Part shown: one piece after another, positions 52,108 to 60,222 of the stretch | Numbering within the stretch: position 1 is the first letter of the stretch | Layout of the letters: each line of letters starts with the position of its first letter | Assembly (NCBI RefSeq): GCF_009707665.1 | Contig: NZ_WLZW01000004.1 | Span: forward strand, 62,001 to 126,000 | Source: Planomicrobium sp. YIM 101495 | GTDB lineage: Bacteria > Bacillota > Bacilli > Bacillales_A > Planococcaceae | Length of the DNA stretch: 64,000 nucleotides | Direction: 5' to 3' | Program-made: the position numbers and the translations under genes | Notes under the pieces: generated by a model | Seen by the model: only the letters and a program-made list of their open reading frames with translations | Database searches by the model: none | Told to the model about the DNA's origin: nothing

Positions 52108-52803
52108 TTACTCTAAATTATCAATTGCATATTGTGCTTCCTCAGCAGTGAACTGTTCACCATATTCGGAAACTAGTTGATCATAAACAGCTGAAGTGGA
52201 CATTGCCATTTCTTCTGCATACGACTCAGCTTTTTTCAAAGCATTTTCTTTCCAATCGTGCTCAATATTATCGATAGCATATTGTGCTTCTTCTTCTGAG
52301 AATTGTTCACCATATTCAGATGTTAATTGATCATATACGCCTGCTTTTGACATATACATCGTTTGAGCATAGGACTCAGCTTTCTTCAATGCATTCTCTT
52401 TCCAATCATGCACAAGATTATCCATAGCATACTGTGCTGCATCTTCCGGGAAATGCTCGCCATACTCAGAAGTCAGTTGGTCAAATACACCTGTTTTTGA
52501 CATATACATATTTTTAGCATAAGACTCAGCTTTTTTGAGAGCTGCTCTATGTTCTCTCGGTGTATCGTCTTCTTCTACCTCTTCCACTTCTTCGACGATC
52601 TCAGTTTCCTCCACATTTTCTAATTCCGTGGATTCTTCTGGAGTTGCCGTTTCAGCGTTCGTAGTATTTTCGGCTTCAACCACTTCACTTGCTGTATCTG
52701 TTTCTTCATTTGGAGAAGCGATTGCAAAAATTATAATCACTGCTATTAACCAAACCCACCATTTTTTATAAAATGGCTTATTAACTTTTACCTTTTTACT
52801 CAT
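52108..52803 (-). CDS. Membrane-anchored protein with three Ltp-type (host cell surface-exposed lipoprotein) repeats
   Basis: 231 residues from the ATG at 52803 (GAGAGG upstream; the ATG at 52812 lies too close to that site). One N-terminal helix (WWVWLIAVIIIFAIA), an acidic Glu/Thr/Val linker to about residue 90, then three near-identical 47-residue repeats, each ALKKAESYA...MSKTGVFDQLTSEYGE...AAQYAMDNL...HDWKENA-like. These are PF07553 repeats, known from Ltp of S. thermophilus phage TP-J34, where they block DNA entry by other phages. Here the protein is helix-anchored, not a lipoprotein. A phage-exclusion role is possible but unproven. Confidence 0.85.
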   Translation of the reverse strand: MSKKVKVNKPFYKKWWVWLIAVIIIFAIASPNEETDTASEVVEAENTTNAETATPEESTELENVEETEIVEEVEEVEEDDTPREHRAALKKAESYAKNMYMSKTGVFDQLTSEYGEHFPEDAAQYAMDNLVHDWKENALKKAESYAQTMYMSKAGVYDQLTSEYGEQFSEEEAQYAIDNIEHDWKENALKKAESYAEEMAMSTSAVYDQLVSEYGEQFTAEEAQYAIDNLE

Positions 52804-53079
52804 TTTCTTCATCCTCTCAAACCAATCTCAACTATTTATAACACATTATTACAATTTTTTATATTGATTAGGTGTATTTTGTATTTTTTTATAATTCAAT
52901 TTACCTTATAGCAATCGGAATTTTTAGGTATAAAGGGAATAGGTGAATTAGATTTCTATTTTAAAAAGTTAAAGTATCTTAAAATCAGCAAGTGTAGGAG
53001 CTGATTCTCAGCAGGAATATTACCCCGCCGCGGAGAATGGAGTACGAATGGAATCTTGCCAATCAAGGGGGCGCACGCA

Positions 53080-53661
53080 TTGATCAGGACGGTCTTTATT
53101 GCTTTAGGAGTCGGGTTCATCCTTTACATGTTAAGCAGCTTCGCCTATTTGGTTGATTTTTTGTTTTTAAATTCAATCGTCAGCTTCATCTTTTATTTCG
53201 GACTGCTCGTTGGGGCGGTCTGGAGTGTGTTGAAGTTGGACCGTCTGATCGCGAAAGGGCGCTTCATGGTGCCAATCCAAATAGTCGGCATTTTGGTGGT
53301 GGGACTATTTTTCGTTTATCAGATGTTCACGCCGCACTTCTACTCAGACCGATATTTGAAAGAAACAGGCCTGGAAAAAGTGGAGCAGTATCTTGAGTTG
53401 GGGGAACTCGGCTTGACGGGTGAAGCGCTGCGGGAGCGGACGGAGGAAGTCGCTGTTAGAGAAGTGGCATATGCGATTTCTTTGTACGGAACCAATCCGC
53501 GGCCTGAGGGAGTTAAGCAATTTGAAATCCTGGAGTTGAATCGCAGCTATAACGTGTTTGAAGTGGTGGTTGGAACCGACACGAATGACGAGAAAGCAAG
53601 CTATACCTTCTCGCGCGTCGGGCTCGGCTTCAAAATCAGCGGGCAGTCTTCATTTCAATAA
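53080..53661 (+). CDS. Membrane protein of unknown function
   Basis: 193 residues from the TTG at 53080, with AAGGGGG upstream; a TTG at 53056 is in frame but lacks a site. Three hydrophobic segments (VFIALGVGFILYMLSSFAYL, LNSIVSFIFYFGLLVGAVW, IVGILVVGLFFVYQMF) precede a soluble 110-residue C-terminal part with charged helices and a beta-rich end (YNVFEVVVGTDTNDEKASYT). Family not recognised. Divergent from the Ltp-like gene, with about 275 bp between starts. Confidence 0.6.
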   Translation: MIRTVFIALGVGFILYMLSSFAYLVDFLFLNSIVSFIFYFGLLVGAVWSVLKLDRLIAKGRFMVPIQIVGILVVGLFFVYQMFTPHFYSDRYLKETGLEKVEQYLELGELGLTGEALRERTEEVAVREVAYAISLYGTNPRPEGVKQFEILELNRSYNVFEVVVGTDTNDEKASYTFSRVGLGFKISGQSSFQ

Positions 53662-53662
53662 C

Positions 53663-53694
53663 GAAAAAAGAGTCGGCATCCCGGCTCTTTTTTC
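53663..53694 (+). terminator. Terminator of the preceding membrane protein gene
   Basis: Stem AAAAGAGTCGG / CCGGCTCTTTT with a 4-nt loop and T run. Confidence 0.85.
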
Positions 53695-53873
53695 ATGGAA
53701 ACAGAAAGGAAACCCGGCTGAAGAAGCACGCGTCAAAACGCAATGAATTTCATCGAATAAATGGATAATTACGACATTAAAAAATATTTTTTTCCACCCT
53801 CTTGCTTTTCGGGATTTTCGATATATATTAATAAAGCAAGACAAAAAATACCAAACAGACGACAGGGGATAGA

Positions 53874-54818
53874 GTGTTGACGAACAAGTTATTTATGGCT
53901 GCATCAGTTGCAGTGGTTGCGGTGGCGAGCGTTTCTGTACCAGTGAATGCAGAGGGCGGACATACGTTTACGGATGTAGGGGCATCTTATGACGAGGCGG
54001 TCAGCTTTTTGTATGAAATGGGAATCATTAACGGGAAGACGCCTACGCAATTCGGTACGCACCACCAGTTAACACGTGGAGACGCAGCGGTGATTTTGGC
54101 GAATGCACTCGGCTTAGATACAGAGGATGCACCAGACGCCGGTTTTACAGATTTGAATAGCCGCATCAAAGGATCGGTCAATGCATTGGCGGAGTGGGAA
54201 ATCGTTTCGGGAGTTACGAAAACACAGTTCAAACCGAACGAGCCATTGAGCCGCGGTGCGATGGCGAAGTTTTTAGTGGCGGGATTCGAGCTTGAAGATT
54301 TCGAAACGCCTGTACCGTTCACGGATGTCGCTGGCGTATTTACTCCATACATTGGAGCACTTTATGGAACAGGCATCACGAACGGCAAGTCCGCGACATC
54401 TTATGGCACGTACGATAACATCACGCGTGGTGAGTTCGCGAACTTGCTTTTCCGAACGTTCATGTTCATCTTCGATGAAGAGGACTCTTATCCGGACGTC
54501 TACTATCCGATAGTGTACGATGTAGCGGCATTGACGCCGACATCGATCGGGGTGGAATTCGAAGAGGCAGTTCCTGAGGAGTTCACTGCTCAAGAGATGA
54601 GCGATTACCTATTCTATATCGTCGAGTTTGAAGACGGTGAGATTGTGGAATTCTTCCCGACAGCTTACGAACTCGCTGACGACCGTTACGTGCTGACAGT
54701 CAGCCAGAGCGAATTAGACCTGAGCGGCAGAGCCGGGACGATTCTTGTAGCAAACTTGTTCACAGACACGATTATTCCTTTCGATTTTACAGAGCAGCCG
54801 GAAATGGATGCCGAATAA
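53874..54818 (+). CDS. S-layer homology (SLH) domain protein
   Basis: 314 residues; start is GTG 53874 or TTG 53877 behind AGGGGAT. A signal peptide (LFMAASVAVVAVASVSVPVN, ending NAEGG) is followed by three SLH units: HTFTDVGASYDEAVSFLYEM with LTRGDAAVILA; GFTDLNSRIKGSVNALAEW with LSRGAMAKFLV; PFTDVAGVFTPYIGALYGTG with ITRGEFANLLF. Each keeps the ITRGE-like motif that binds pyruvylated cell-wall polymer. The C-terminal 90 residues form an acidic beta-domain (SIGVEFEEAVPEEFTAQEMS). It is probably a secreted, wall-attached protein, not the main S-layer subunit. Confidence 0.9.
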   Translation: MLTNKLFMAASVAVVAVASVSVPVNAEGGHTFTDVGASYDEAVSFLYEMGIINGKTPTQFGTHHQLTRGDAAVILANALGLDTEDAPDAGFTDLNSRIKGSVNALAEWEIVSGVTKTQFKPNEPLSRGAMAKFLVAGFELEDFETPVPFTDVAGVFTPYIGALYGTGITNGKSATSYGTYDNITRGEFANLLFRTFMFIFDEEDSYPDVYYPIVYDVAALTPTSIGVEFEEAVPEEFTAQEMSDYLFYIVEFEDGEIVEFFPTAYELADDRYVLTVSQSELDLSGRAGTILVANLFTDTIIPFDFTEQPEMDAE

Positions 54819-54874
54819 CAGAACTGCGTTTGCCTATTGAAGGCGAGCGTAGTTTTTGTTTAGCGGGTAATTTA

Positions 54875-55045
54875 ACCTTGCGGACAGTAAAGATACCGCT
54901 CCGGACAGTATTTCTTGAATGCGGAAAGTATTTGGCCTGTTCCGGCCAGTATTTACAAATAACTGGAAAACGGAATGGCCGAACCAACCGCTCGATTCCT
55001 GATGGGACAGTATCCACGCCAAATCGGACAGTATCGCCAATTATC
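54875..55045. repeat. Family B repeat array 3, homologous to array 2
   Basis: Units at 54881 (CGGACAGTAA), 54902, 54922 (CGGAAAGTAT) and 54943 (CGGCCAGTAT), then an interruption, then 55004 (GGGACAGTAT) and 55025. The opening TTTAACCTTG, the GATACCGCTC spacer after the first unit and the closing TCGGACAGTATCGCCAA-like end match array 2, so the two arrays share an origin. It lies between the SLH gene and the ABC transporter. Confidence 0.88.
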
Positions 55046-55151
55046 CAGAAATTACACTAATACTTTTTCGAAAAAATATCTCACTTTGAGGAACTTTCCC
55101 AATGTTCATTCGTAAACATATTATGCGGAGGATAATTTGGAGGTGCGCAAC

Positions 55152-56072
55152 GTGGTGAAGGCAGCAATGCAATTGGTCAATTTGAAAAAGACGATCGGAA
55201 AGAAGCCGATCATCAAAGGGCTTGATTTTGAAATCAGGGCCGGCGAAGTGTTCGGGTTCTTAGGCCCGAACGGGGCAGGGAAGACGACGACGATCCGGAT
55301 GATGGTTGGGTTAATCGACATTACGGAAGGCGATGTGTTGATCGAAGGGAAGAGCATCAAGACGGATTTCAAGGGTGCAATCCAGCATGTCGGGGCAATC
55401 GTCGAGAATCCCGAGATGTATCCATTCCTGAGCGGTTGGAAAAACTTGAAGCAATACGCACGCATGGTGAAAGGCGTGACGGATCAGCGGATCAAGGAAG
55501 TCGTGGGATTGGTCGGGCTTGATAAGGCAATCCACGAGAAGGCAGGGCGCTACTCACTCGGAATGCGTCAGCGGCTCGGGATTGCACAGGCGCTTCTACA
55601 TAGTCCATCGATTCTGATTCTGGATGAGCCAACAAATGGACTGGATCCTTCGGGCATCCGGGAAATCCGGAAGTACATACGTAATTTGGCTGAGAAGGAG
55701 AATGTCGCGGTCATCGTTTCGAGTCACTTGCTGACGGAAATCGAATTGATGTGCGACCGGATCGGCGTCATCAAGAACGGTGAACTGATCGCGATTGAAG
55801 AAGTGAAGGGCACAGAGAATGAAGAGTTGCTGAAAGAGGTTCACCTTGAGGTGGAACCGCTGGAGACGGCGAAAGCTTTCCTCGAGACACAGCTGGCCAA
55901 CGAAGTCGGCGTGGATGGCAAAGAACTTTCCATATCGGTCAAGCGTGAAGAGATTCCGCACATCCTGAAAGGTTTGGTGGAGCAAGGAATCAGTATCTAT
56001 AGTGTCCGCGTCATGCAAGCCACACTGGAAGATAAATTCTTTGACCTGATTGGAGAGAATACCATTGAGTAA
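55152..56072 (+). CDS. ABC transporter ATP-binding protein (BcrA/drug-exporter type)
   Basis: 306 residues from the GTG at 55152, 6 nt after GGAGGTG (GTG 55155 and ATG 55167 are also in frame). Walker A is GPNGAGKTTTIRMM, the Q-loop region is VGAIVENPEMYPFLSG, the signature is YSLGMRQRLGIA, Walker B is ILILDEPTNGLDP and the switch His is in VSSHLLTEIE. The C-terminal 80 residues form the extension seen in BcrA-type exporter ATPases. It pairs with the overlapping permease gene to form an ABC-2 exporter. The substrate is unknown; self-resistance or lipid/peptide export are typical. Confidence 0.94.
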   Translation: MVKAAMQLVNLKKTIGKKPIIKGLDFEIRAGEVFGFLGPNGAGKTTTIRMMVGLIDITEGDVLIEGKSIKTDFKGAIQHVGAIVENPEMYPFLSGWKNLKQYARMVKGVTDQRIKEVVGLVGLDKAIHEKAGRYSLGMRQRLGIAQALLHSPSILILDEPTNGLDPSGIREIRKYIRNLAEKENVAVIVSSHLLTEIELMCDRIGVIKNGELIAIEEVKGTENEELLKEVHLEVEPLETAKAFLETQLANEVGVDGKELSISVKREEIPHILKGLVEQGISIYSVRVMQATLEDKFFDLIGENTIE

Positions 56073-57021
56073 TTTCATCAACCTGATTTGGAATGAGCAG
56101 ATCAAATTATATGCGAGAAAAGCGACGTGGGTCATGTTCGCTATCCTTTTGGTCATTGTCATCGGTGGCGCAATCATCACGAAGTTCTTTGGAGTCGAGA
56201 CGGATTTCAAAGAATACGGCGACGATTGGCAGACGGAATTGCAAGCGGAAAATGAGCGATTGACCGCTGAGATGTCGGAGGATGAATTTGCCAGCTTCAC
56301 GAATCCTGTACTTATTGATAAAAATAATTACCATTTGGAAAACGATCTTAAGCCGCAGCCATATGACGGCTGGGCATACGTGCTGGACAATAGCTTCCTG
56401 ACGTCGGTCATCAGCTTGTTCACAATCATCGTCGCAGCGGGCATCATCTCGAATGAGTTCAAGTGGGGCACAATCAAGCTCTTGCTGATCCGCCCGATTT
56501 CGCGGACGAAGATCTTACTTTCCAAATATGTATCAGTCTTGATTTTCGCCTTCACCATGCTTGTCTTCTTGCTGTTGACATCGTGGATTGTCGGTGCGAT
56601 CATGTTTGGAGTAAACGGCTTGAACCCGGTCGTCGTGCAGAACTTGATATCCGGTTTCGCACATAACAATGTGCTTGGTGAAATCGTGACATCTTACGGC
56701 TTCAGTCTCGTGACCTTGGTGATGATGGCGACATTCGCCTTCATGATCTCCGCCATTTTCCGAAGCAGCAGTATGGCAGTCGGTTTGGCGATCTTCTTGA
56801 TGATGGCCGGCAATACGATCGTCGCGGTGCTGTCGAAATATGAATGGGCGAAATACATCCTGTTCGCCAACACGAATCTCGAGCAGTACACGAACGGCAT
56901 GGGACCGGCTATTCCGGGCATGAGCATGACGTTCTCGATCATCGTGCTTGTCGTCTACTTCGTCATTTTCATCGTGGCAGCTTGGACAGCATTCACGAAG
57001 CGGGACGTCGCAGGAAACTGA
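56065..57021 (+). CDS. ABC-2 type transporter permease
   Basis: 318 residues from the TTG at 56065 (GGAGAG upstream), overlapping the ATPase stop by 8 bp. An amphipathic N-terminus (NFINLIWNEQIKLYARK) precedes the first helix, then an extracytoplasmic loop of about 85 residues, then five more helices with NEFKWGTIKLLLIRPISRTK, a characteristic ABC-2 coupling segment. Forms an exporter with the preceding ATPase. A DUF4064 gene follows 33 bp later and may be part of the same message. Confidence 0.93.
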   Translation: MSNFINLIWNEQIKLYARKATWVMFAILLVIVIGGAIITKFFGVETDFKEYGDDWQTELQAENERLTAEMSEDEFASFTNPVLIDKNNYHLENDLKPQPYDGWAYVLDNSFLTSVISLFTIIVAAGIISNEFKWGTIKLLLIRPISRTKILLSKYVSVLIFAFTMLVFLLLTSWIVGAIMFGVNGLNPVVVQNLISGFAHNNVLGEIVTSYGFSLVTLVMMATFAFMISAIFRSSSMAVGLAIFLMMAGNTIVAVLSKYEWAKYILFANTNLEQYTNGMGPAIPGMSMTFSIIVLVVYFVIFIVAAWTAFTKRDVAGN

Positions 57022-57054
57022 TTTCAATTTGAAAACAACTAGGAGGAATTTGGA

Positions 57055-57480
57055 ATGAAACGTACACCAGAAATTATTTTAGGGATTATCGGGGCTCTCG
57101 GCTACGCATTCATGGCAGCACTTGGAGGATTCATGCTTTGGCTGCAAGGCAACAAAGACACAATGGAAGAAGCAATGACAGGAACAGGCGATCCGGAATT
57201 GGACTTGACGATGGAAGAGTTCGACACGGTCATTGATTTACTTGGCGCAGGTGGAACGATGCTACTCGCGTCTGCAATCGCTGCAGTCGTCCTTGGAATC
57301 GTTGCGATGATCTTGTTGAAAGGTAACAAAAAACCAGTCGTTTCAGGTATCATCTTCTTGATCGTTGCGGTCGGTGTTTCCATCACGACTACAGGCGTCG
57401 GAATCTTGGCTGGTATCTTCTACTTGATCGCTGGAATCATGTGTCTAGTGCGCAAACCAAAACAACAATTGACAATGTAA
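57055..57480 (+). CDS. DUF4064-type membrane protein
   Basis: 141 residues, ATG behind TAGGAGGAA. Begins KRTPEIILGIIGALGYAFMA, with three to four helices, an acidic extracytoplasmic loop (TGTGDPELDLTMEEFDTVID) and a C-terminal GVGILAGIFYLIAGIMCLVR; this is the DUF4064 layout of Bacillales. Function unknown. It closes the ABC exporter operon before a strong terminator. Confidence 0.82.
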   Translation: MKRTPEIILGIIGALGYAFMAALGGFMLWLQGNKDTMEEAMTGTGDPELDLTMEEFDTVIDLLGAGGTMLLASAIAAVVLGIVAMILLKGNKKPVVSGIIFLIVAVGVSITTTGVGILAGIFYLIAGIMCLVRKPKQQLTM

Positions 57481-57491
57481 GAAAGCATCAG

Positions 57492-57529
57492 AAAACCCCC
57501 ACGGAAAATGATTTCCGCGGGGGTTTTTT
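57492..57529 (+). terminator. Terminator of the ABC exporter operon
   Basis: Stem AAAACCCCC(A)CGGAAA / TTTCCG(C)GGGGGTTTT with T run TTTTTT. Confidence 0.9.
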
Positions 57530-57539
57530 GCTTCCAAAC

Positions 57540-58274
57540 TTATTTCTGCTGTCTCGGACGAATTAAGATTTCGTTGACGTCGACGTGTGCCGGCTGTTCG
57601 ACCGCATAAGCGATTGCTCGTGCAATATCGTCCGCTTGCAGAAATTCCATCGCTGGGCCGCTTGCGAATCCAGAAAGAACGTCTTCGTCCGTAATCGTAT
57701 CCGTCAGTTCCGTCGCGACCGCACCTGGTGACACGATTGTCGCGCGGATGTTCATCGCTGGATCGAGCTCCTGGCGCAAGCCTTCCGTGATCGCACGCAC
57801 TGCGAATTTCGTACCGCTGTATACTGCGCTTCCAGGCGTGACGTCATGTCCGGCAACGGAAGAGATGTTAAGAATGTGGCCTTCGCCGCGCGCTTCCATG
57901 TGCGGAAGAACCGCCGCAATCCCGTACAAGACGCCTTTGATGTTGACGTCCACCATACGGTCCCACTCGTCGATTTTCAATTTATTCATGAACGACAATG
58001 GCATCAAGCCTGCGTTGTTGAGCATGACGTCGATCCCTCCGAACTGCTCGATCGCCGCCTCTGCTAGTGCTTTCATTTCTGCTGCTGACGTTACGTCCGT
58101 CACCTGATAAGCTGCGCGTCCACCAGCTTCCTCGATTTCCTGCTTCAATGCCATGAGGCGGTCTTCACGTCGCGCCGCCAGCATGACGGAATATCCTTTA
58201 TCCGCGAATTCTTTTGCTGCTGCTTGTCCGATGCCACTGCTGGCACCAGTGATGATTACTGTTTTGCCCATCAT
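57540..58274 (-). CDS. Short-chain dehydrogenase/reductase (classical SDR)
   Basis: 244 residues. Cofactor motif TGASSGIGQAAAKEFA, followed by an Arg pair (AARREDR) that favours NADP; NNAG in LNNAGLMPLS, catalytic Ser in NISSVAGHDV and YSGTKFA (YxxxK) at about residues 153-157. The C-terminal EILIRPRQQ is typical of the YdfG/serine-dehydrogenase-like SDR group found in many Firmicutes. Probably a broad-specificity NADP-dependent alcohol dehydrogenase or carbonyl reductase. Two ATG codons start the frame; GGAG lies upstream. Converges on the ABC exporter operon. Confidence 0.9.
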   Translation of the reverse strand: MMGKTVIITGASSGIGQAAAKEFADKGYSVMLAARREDRLMALKQEIEEAGGRAAYQVTDVTSAAEMKALAEAAIEQFGGIDVMLNNAGLMPLSFMNKLKIDEWDRMVDVNIKGVLYGIAAVLPHMEARGEGHILNISSVAGHDVTPGSAVYSGTKFAVRAITEGLRQELDPAMNIRATIVSPGAVATELTDTITDEDVLSGFASGPAMEFLQADDIARAIAYAVEQPAHVDVNEILIRPRQQK

Positions 58275-58382
58275 CCATTCACTCCATTTCTATAAGCTGT
58301 CTCGTTTCGAGCACTGCCTCTAGTTTACGCCTAAACTAGGGTTTCGTGTGCAGTACTGGCGAAATTTTCGGTTCAAAGCCGG

Positions 58383-58420
58383 ATCGGACAGTATTCGATC
58401 CAAATCGGATACTATCCGAT
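58383..58420. repeat. Family B repeat, two units
   Basis: CGGACAGTAT at 58385 and CGGATACTAT at 58406, 21 bp apart, both in the TCGG context seen in the second halves of arrays 2 and 3. It lies in the divergent gap between the SDR gene and the DIP1984-like gene. Confidence 0.75.
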
Positions 58421-58505
58421 CTGCTAGAAAACAACGGATTCAAAATTGTAAATCGATTGTCGGTCTGCTACGCTATTTAAAAGAAGCGACTGGAGGGGAC
58501 TGGAC

Positions 58506-59021
58506 ATGGAGAAAATTTCGTTGGCAGAAGCCGTGAAACTGAAGAGTGTACTGGCAAAACGGATTCACGAATTGGAAGAAGAGATGGATCGCGTGGCGTT
58601 TGCGGAAGTTGAAAAAGGAAGCAAGCCGCCCAAGCAGGAGCGTCCACTTTCAATAGTAGAAGCAGAAATCGATGAGATTCGGAAGGATTTCCGGCTTCTC
58701 GACAAATTGATGTACCGTGCCAATTATGAAAACGAAGTGGACTTTAACGGCGACAGCTTGACGATTGTCGAAGCGATCGAACTGGCTACGCAGCTGCGTG
58801 CGAAAGCCCGAAAATTCAAAGGATTCGGGACGGCTGTGAAAGAATCGCCGCTTTACGGATACGGCGACAGTGTGCCGATCGTCCGGATGGCGATGTTCGA
58901 TCCTGAAGAGTACCGGGTGAAGGCGGTCGAGGCGGAGCGTTTGGCTAACCGGCTGTCCAATGCCATCAACACGAAGAACTATTCCGTCATGCTCGATTTT
59001 GACGCAGAGAAATACTTTTAA
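58506..59021 (+). CDS. DIP1984 (septicolysin-like) family protein
   Basis: 171 residues, ATG with GGAGGGG upstream. Starts KISLAEAVKLKSVLAKRIHE, continues as a long helical hairpin with a conserved middle DKLMYRANYENEVDFNG, and carries the family's SLTIVEAIELATQLRAKARK block. This matches the DIP1984 family of small cytosolic helical proteins; the 'septicolysin' label comes from one member and says little about function. The C-terminal 50 residues are an extension (DPEEYRVKAVEAERLANRLS). A perfect stem without a T run follows the stop (59024-59051). Confidence 0.8.
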   Translation: MEKISLAEAVKLKSVLAKRIHELEEEMDRVAFAEVEKGSKPPKQERPLSIVEAEIDEIRKDFRLLDKLMYRANYENEVDFNGDSLTIVEAIELATQLRAKARKFKGFGTAVKESPLYGYGDSVPIVRMAMFDPEEYRVKAVEAERLANRLSNAINTKNYSVMLDFDAEKYF

Positions 59022-59211
59022 TCCTTGGAGCGGTGAGACTCCGCTCCAAGGCATGGAAGGAACCCTTATTTGTGCTTCGGTACAATTGCCTAATGGAAAC
59101 TGGCCAACCAATGACCGATTCCCCGTTACGCTGTTACCTGTTCCCGATCACCAACTAAGGCAATTGACGGTCGATGACCAACTACAGTCGAGTTTTCCCC
59201 TCCTTCCATGA

Positions 59212-59244
59212 GATCCTCCTGCTTGCGAGCGGGGGGATTTTTTT
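59212..59244 (+). terminator. Orphan terminator-like hairpin
   Basis: ATCCTCC...GC / GC...GGGGGAT stem followed by TTTTTTT, with no gene directly upstream that needs it; it may end a decayed gene or a small RNA. Confidence 0.6.
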
Positions 59245-59383
59245 GATGTTTAATGTGATGGCAATCAAAAGATGTCCTGCACTGAGGTTTTTCAAAATGC
59301 TCTTTATCTAACAGGATTGTAGCGGTCCAGCGAAGAATAAGTAGAAAGAGAAGAAATAAGTTCAAAACAAAAGGAGCATTCTC

Positions 59384-59524
59384 CTGTCCATAACCACCGG
59401 AGTTTCCGCTTTGTTTGTGCTGCTCGGCGTTGCGGTTTCGACGGCTTTCATTCTTTTGCGTTTAGAAAGAGTGTGTTCCAGCTGCTCCGAACAGGTTTTC
59501 ATCTATCACGGTGAATCTCGCTAA
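59384..59524 (+). CDS. Possible tiny membrane protein with a CTG start
   Basis: AAGGAG at 59371-59376 is followed 7 nt later by CTG and 46 codons to TAA. The product is one long hydrophobic helix (TTGVSALFVLLGVAVSTAFI) then a polar tail with a CSSC pair. No ATG, GTG or TTG is available, which weighs against it; a mutated start codon would explain both the site and the clean frame. Confidence 0.22.
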   Translation: MSITTGVSALFVLLGVAVSTAFILLRLERVCSSCSEQVFIYHGESR

Positions 59525-59664
59525 AAAATGTTATGATAAAGACCATCATAACATTTTGAAAATTGAGTAAGTGTGTTAAGGAGATTGCAACCGCGTGTGT
59601 TTTTTCGCGTCTTATTGAAGAAAGAGAAATAGAATCTAACCCAAACTGAAAGGAGCTGGGAAGT

Positions 59665-60126
59665 ATGTTAGGTGAAAAAGAAGATGATGTATTCACGAAA
59701 AAGCCGGCGGAAAAACGCAGGCTCGGCGAACCGACAAGCGCGTTCAAAGGCGCGGCTTGGGGTGCTTTGCTGATCGGGGTGTCGACGTATTTGATCGGGC
59801 TGTACAATGCGGAGATGGAATTAAACGAAAAAGGGTATTATATCACCGTGATGATCCTCGGACTTTATTCGGCGGTATCGCTCCAGAAAGCCGTCCGGGA
59901 CCGTGATGAGGGGATACGCGTCACGAACTTGTACTACGGGATCAGCTGGTTTGCATTGATCGCTGCGATTTCGCTCATGGCGATCGGCCTGTTCAACGCG
60001 GGCAGCATCATTTTGAGTGAAAAAGGCTTTTACGGAATTTCCTTCGTCTTGAGTTTGTTCGCCGTCGTCACAGTCCAAAAGAACGTCCGCGATACAGAAG
60101 AAGCGAAGAGTATGGATGAGTCTTGA
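59665..60126 (+). CDS. YiaA/YiaB two-helix domain membrane protein
   Basis: 153 residues, ATG behind AAAGGAG. Two copies of the YiaAB unit, each a pair of helices ending in a basic turn: GAAWGALLIGVSTYLIGLYN with EMELNEKGYYITVMILGLYS, and YGISWFALIAAISLMAIGLF with LSEKGFYGISFVLSLFAVVT, each followed by QK(A/N)VRD. Inner-membrane proteins of this type are widespread and of unknown function. Monocistronic. Confidence 0.88.
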   Translation: MLGEKEDDVFTKKPAEKRRLGEPTSAFKGAAWGALLIGVSTYLIGLYNAEMELNEKGYYITVMILGLYSAVSLQKAVRDRDEGIRVTNLYYGISWFALIAAISLMAIGLFNAGSIILSEKGFYGISFVLSLFAVVTVQKNVRDTEEAKSMDES

Positions 60127-60222
60127 GAAGAGGAACAAGTAATGGGAGCTCTTGTCCACTGAAACGGGCAGGGCTTTTGTTTTGAGACAACCACACCTAC
60201 AGAAAGTAAGGTGATCCATTCA

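Larger units (their letters stand above)
59022..59664. other. 643-bp region with few recognisable features
   Basis: Holds a stem CCTTGGAGCG / CGCTCCAAGG right after the DIP1984-like stop, a U-tailed hairpin at 59212-59244, a possible tiny ORF at 59384, and at 59130-59190 two near-repeats of GATnACCAACTA. A further stem, TGTTATGATAAAGACCATCATAACA-like (about 59529-59553), precedes the yiaA-like gene and may be an operator. No conventional gene is supported. Confidence 0.4.

Noticed and set aside
27906-55045. The phased repeat arrays as CRISPR
   Set aside because: Units are about 10 bp of conserved core at 20-21-bp spacing with no 30-40-bp unique spacers and no cas genes.
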